This document shows positions 29,842-32,181 of a DNA stretch of 32,181 nt, piece by piece. The translations under genes and the position numbers were made by a program. The stretch comes from Symploca sp. SIO2E6 (GTDB taxonomy: Bacteria; Cyanobacteriota; Cyanobacteriia; Cyanobacteriales; Coleofasciculaceae). The stretch lies in assembly GCA_010672425.1 (NCBI GenBank), contig JAAHGR010000003.1, forward strand, positions 1 to 32,181. Direction: 5' to 3'. The notes below the pieces were generated by a model. It did not search any database. It was not told the DNA's origin and saw only the letters and a program-made list of their open reading frames with translations. Position 1 is the first letter of the stretch. Each line of letters begins with the position of its first letter.

Positions 29842-30810
29842 TTAACAACAACCACCACCTGTGTAGTACCAAGTAGAATCGGTAACTAAAATTTCCCCCG
29901 GCTCAGAGATTGACAACTTCGCTGCCGTCTTATCACACACTGCTGCTGGTATGCCACGCTGGAGAATATGTCCAGCATTGTCATCAAAATACTCGTTTGC
30001 CCCCATATAAATACCCGTCTTGCCAGTAAAAATACAAGGACCATCTTCAGCAATTGGTACTTTGAAGGAAACCGAATCCAAACTTTCCAACAGCAGAGGC
30101 TGATCTAAATGGTAATTCTGGCAATCTAGTAGTCGGTAGGGACGTCGTGCTCGGATTTCTATCTGACCGAAGCCTACATCTACTAAATGTTGGGTATACT
30201 CTTCATAGGTCAGAGCACCAGAAAGACACATGGCTCTTAACCGTTCATCTTGCCGTAAATGGTCAGGAATCGGACAAGTGGCAATCGGGTCACTCATGAG
30301 CAGCCTTCCTCCTACCTTTAACACCCGGTAAGCTTCTTGCAGCGCTTTATGTAAATCAGCGGGTTCAAAGATATTAAACAGGCAATTTTGAGCAACCACA
30401 TCTACCGAAGCATCTGGCATCGGCAGATTAAAAGCATCTCCCTCCCGAATTTCCACAAAACTGGGGTCAAACCAAGGATTGTCCTGAGCCGCAATTTCCA
30501 GGTTGTGAGCAGCCGCTTCCCGCATCTCCTTAACCGGATCAACCGCAATGACACCGCCGGGATGCCGAGAAAAATAGGCAAATTGCAAAGCTTCCAAACC
30601 ACCACCAACACCAACATACAACACAGTCGGCTGCTTACTGAGTTCCGCTGGATGGACAGTAGTGCCGCAGCCGTAGTTCATTTCCTGCATTTGGAGAGGA
30701 ATCTTTAACTCTGGCAGCTGCAAGGGACTACTTTGGACACAACACAAACCAACTTCCGGTGTTTGAGCTACTTCGGCATAAAATTCGGCTGTTGTTTCAA
30801 GATAGGTCAT
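29842..30810 (-). CDS. arsM: arsenite S-adenosylmethionine methyltransferase ArsM
   Basis: This 322-residue SAM-dependent methyltransferase methylates trivalent arsenic; in arsenosugar producers its dimethyl product feeds ArsS. SAM motif I is VLYVGVGGGLEALQFA (63-78), and the acidic residue after strand 2 is in AVDPV. The arsenic cysteines expected for the family are present: Cys48 (NYGCGT), Cys143 (QNCLFNIF) and Cys195 (AMCLSGAL), plus extra pairs Cys23-Cys24 and a GGGCC C-terminus. The arsenosugar-type form has this long C-terminal domain (about 215-322). AAAGGA five bases before ATG 30810 supports the start. The upstream region is filled by heptamer repeats, with no ArsR-type palindrome like the one before arsR. 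Confidence 0.92.
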   Translation of the reverse strand: MTYLETTAEFYAEVAQTPEVGLCCVQSSPLQLPELKIPLQMQEMNYGCGTTVHPAELSKQPTVLYVGVGGGLEALQFAYFSRHPGGVIAVDPVKEMREAAAHNLEIAAQDNPWFDPSFVEIREGDAFNLPMPDASVDVVAQNCLFNIFEPADLHKALQEAYRVLKVGGRLLMSDPIATCPIPDHLRQDERLRAMCLSGALTYEEYTQHLVDVGFGQIEIRARRPYRLLDCQNYHLDQPLLLESLDSVSFKVPIAEDGPCIFTGKTGIYMGANEYFDDNAGHILQRGIPAAVCDKTAAKLSISEPGEILVTDSTWYYTGGGCC

Positions 30811-31451
30811 CTGAATCCTTTACTTAGTCATTGGTCATTGGTCATTGGTCATTGGTCATTGGTCATTGGTCATTGGTCATTGGTCATTGGTCATTGGTCA
30901 TTAGGATTGATCATACAAAGGACAAACAACAAACAACAAACAACAAAAGACAAAAGACCAAGGACAAAGTTTAACGTAAGTCCTAATCTACTAGGTTATT
31001 AAACTGTTGCTCAATGAGTTTTCCCTGAGAATAGGCTTTGTCTGTACTGAAAGTTTAGTATAGACACTGGGAAGTCTTCATGTGAACTAACACGGAGACA
31101 CAGAGACGCGGAGACGCGGAGACGCGGAGACGCGGGGACAGGGAGAAGAGAAATCCCACCTCATATTTCGTTCATCCCTCCCCATCTCCCAACACTCCCC
31201 ACACTCCTCAAAGAATCTACGCATTATTACGTAGTTAACTCTGCACACAGCACAATAAGACTCCGTATTTACCCTAATATCTCTGCTTCAGCTGGCTGTG
31301 CCTCTGCCTTTCTGCCTAAGTAAGCTGGATTTCATCTATCCCAGGAGGGGTGAATTGAGCAATCACCGGAAAATATTTACATTTTGTAATCTAAAATAGA
31401 TAATACTTCTGGATAAATTGTTCTGTTTGCAGCAGAGAGGAGGTGAAGTGT
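30811..31451. other. repeat-rich spacer upstream of arsM
   Basis: No gene was recognised. It contains ten GTCATTG heptamers plus a partial (30827-30903), an ACAAACA / AAAGACA-type run (about 30920-30965), and four GAGACGCG octamers (31103-31134) with related flanks. The promoter of arsM probably lies among or beyond these repeats. The GAGAGGAGG at 31434-31442 is the ribosome binding site of the gene at 31452. Confidence 0.6.
30827..30903. repeat. heptanucleotide STRR array (GTCATTG)
   Basis: Ten complete GTCATTG units (30827-30896) and a final GTCATTA. It begins 17 bp upstream of the arsM start codon, so it lies in the arsM leader or promoter. Confidence 0.92.
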
Positions 31452-31793
31452 ATGAATAGAGCCCTTAAGGAGTACAACCTCATGGTAATCGATTTAACAG
31501 AAAATGTGTTTGTTCATACCTCGCTCCCTAGTGCAAATCACGCAGCACTCAGGTCTGGATTTATTGGATATCCCATCAATCCTCGCTGGGGTGTCGCTAA
31601 GTTTCAGGCTTGGAGAACTGGACGTCAGTGGCGAGAGGCACTAGCGCAGGGTCAAATGATGGTGCGTTCGACTGATTCGATGCTGGTTCCCGTTACTGCT
31701 CAACAGGAGAACAAGGAAAATACCCCAACTACCAAAAATTTCCCTTTCCCTGTCTGGGCGAAACAGGTACTGAATTATAGCCACTCAGCCTAA
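31452..31793 (+). CDS. small conserved hypothetical protein
   Basis: This 113-residue protein starts at ATG 31452, eight bases after a strong GAGAGGAGG. A second in-frame ATG at 31482 also has AAGGAG at a good distance, and the protein-like sequence (MVIDLTENVFVHTSLPSANH) begins there, so the shorter form may be the product. The middle contains GYPINPRWGVAKFQAWRTGR and a WREALAQGQMMVRSTDSMLV segment; the C-terminus is polar. There is no membrane helix. I do not recognise a function. It is convergent with the toxin gene at 31904. Confidence 0.6.
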   Translation: MNRALKEYNLMVIDLTENVFVHTSLPSANHAALRSGFIGYPINPRWGVAKFQAWRTGRQWREALAQGQMMVRSTDSMLVPVTAQQENKENTPTTKNFPFPVWAKQVLNYSHSA

Positions 31794-31815
31794 ATGATGA
31801 TCTTAATTTTCAAGC

Positions 31816-31859
31816 TTGGGCGGTTATATGCTTCTCTAATCAGAACTAATACCGCCCAA
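31816..31859. terminator. stem-loop between convergent genes
   Basis: TTGGGCGGT (31816-31824) pairs perfectly with ACCGCCCAA (31851-31859) around a 26-nt loop. It lies between convergent gene ends and may act in both directions, but no T-run adjoins it, so it could equally be a repeat element. Confidence 0.4.
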
Positions 31860-31903
31860 ACTCTATGCTCTACGGTAAAACTATAAGCGATCGCACTAGA
31901 AAC

Positions 31904-32161
31904 TCATTCATAATGGCTCCATAGGCGTAAAATTTTAACAACTTTTTGTTCATCAAAGATCTGATAGACTAGTCGATGCTGAATATTAATTCTCCTAGAA
32001 TAATATCCCTGCATATCACCTACTAACTTCTCATATGGAGGATTGTAGGGATTGTCTTGTAAAGCTTCTAGTAGTTTTTGGGTTTTATTTTTGAGACCAG
32101 ATGCTGCGATCTTCTTGGCATCTTTAGCAGCTTGCTTAGATAAAACCACTTCCCATGTCAC
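31904..32161 (-). CDS. Txe/YoeB-type mRNA interferase toxin
   Basis: This 85-residue toxin of the RelE/YoeB superfamily cleaves mRNA at the ribosome. The YoeB-type residues are visible: Glu44 (PPYEKLVGD), Arg56/Arg57 (YYSRRINIQHRLVYQI) and the C-terminal His83-Tyr84 (LRLWSHYE), at positions like those of Escherichia coli YoeB. The start is GTG at 32161, overlapping the stop of the preceding antitoxin gene, the usual tight coupling. An ATG at 32156 is in another frame. It is accessory and unrelated to the arsenic genes. Confidence 0.88.
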   Translation of the reverse strand: MTWEVVLSKQAAKDAKKIAASGLKNKTQKLLEALQDNPYNPPYEKLVGDMQGYYSRRINIQHRLVYQIFDEQKVVKILRLWSHYE

Positions 32162-32181
32162 CAGTCTAAATCCTTAAGTGA
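32158..32181 (-). CDS. antitoxin gene, last seven codons
   Basis: The minus strand reads SLKDLDW then TGA (32158-32160), ending inside the toxin start. Position and overlap make it the antitoxin of the YoeB-type toxin; the family (Phd/YefM or other) cannot be told from seven residues. The gene continues beyond the window. Confidence 0.55.
   Translation of the reverse strand, partial: SLKDLDW

Noticed and set aside
30733-31002. Plus-strand frame with Ser-Leu-Val-Ile-Gly-His-Trp repeats
   Set aside because: It is the GTCATTG array plus antisense of the arsM 5' end.
3-31134. CRISPR arrays
   Set aside because: All tandem repeats have units of 7-15 bp, or 120 bp inside TPR coding, without spacers of constant length.

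Overview
The window reads as chromosome of a filamentous, multicellular-type cyanobacterium. Supporting signs are frequent HIP1 octamers (GCGATCGC, e.g. near 8099, 8423, 10453, 21232, 22229), heptanucleotide STRR arrays, REP-like GGCGCAA-GCA-TTGCGCC hairpins, long TPR receptors with NB-ARC ATPases, and an arsenosugar-type arsM/arsS pair. No rRNA, tRNA or CRISPR array was recognised by eye.

Region 1 (1-7579): a 15-bp minisatellite, a small membrane protein on the minus strand, then a plus-strand operon of one NB-ARC (STAND/NLR-like) ATPase followed by TPR receptor genes. One of these (1167 aa) is itself a head-to-tail fusion of two receptor modules. The operon ends in a truncated TPR gene abutting the terminator and 3' end of an unrelated minus-strand gene.

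Region 2 (8013-21679): eleven metabolic genes in one orientation with short gaps: plant-type nicotinamidase, YqhD-like alcohol dehydrogenase, divergent isopropylmalate/isocitrate dehydrogenase-like enzyme, class I glutamine amidotransferase, Cys/Met-type PLP enzyme, DinB-fold protein, TTC38-like TPR protein, FAD/NAD(P)-binding oxidoreductase, sulfotransferase, ProX-like betaine-binding lipoprotein and L-aspartate oxidase (nadB). A tnpB-only IS200/IS605-type element (about 11160-12556) sits between the third and fourth genes. The set does not match a pathway I know. NAD-metabolism enzymes at both ends and a betaine-binding protein make an undescribed small-molecule pathway plausible; this is inference.

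Region 3 (21680-25966): repeat-rich spacer, small conserved-hypothetical genes, and a second, very similar NB-ARC + TPR cassette. Its upstream block and its 8-nt gene overlap match those of the first cassette. The TPR gene breaks off at 25950.

Region 4 (25951-30810, minus strand): arsM, arsS, arsR, pstS, pstC and a pstA truncated at 25951, exactly where the TPR gene of the second cassette is truncated. A perfect palindrome upstream of arsR is a good ArsR operator candidate. Most gene borders carry heptanucleotide or octanucleotide tandem repeats, and a 105-bp MITE-like element lies between pstC and pstA.

Region 5 (30811-32181): repeat-rich spacer, a small conserved-hypothetical gene, and a Txe/YoeB-type toxin whose antitoxin runs off the window end.
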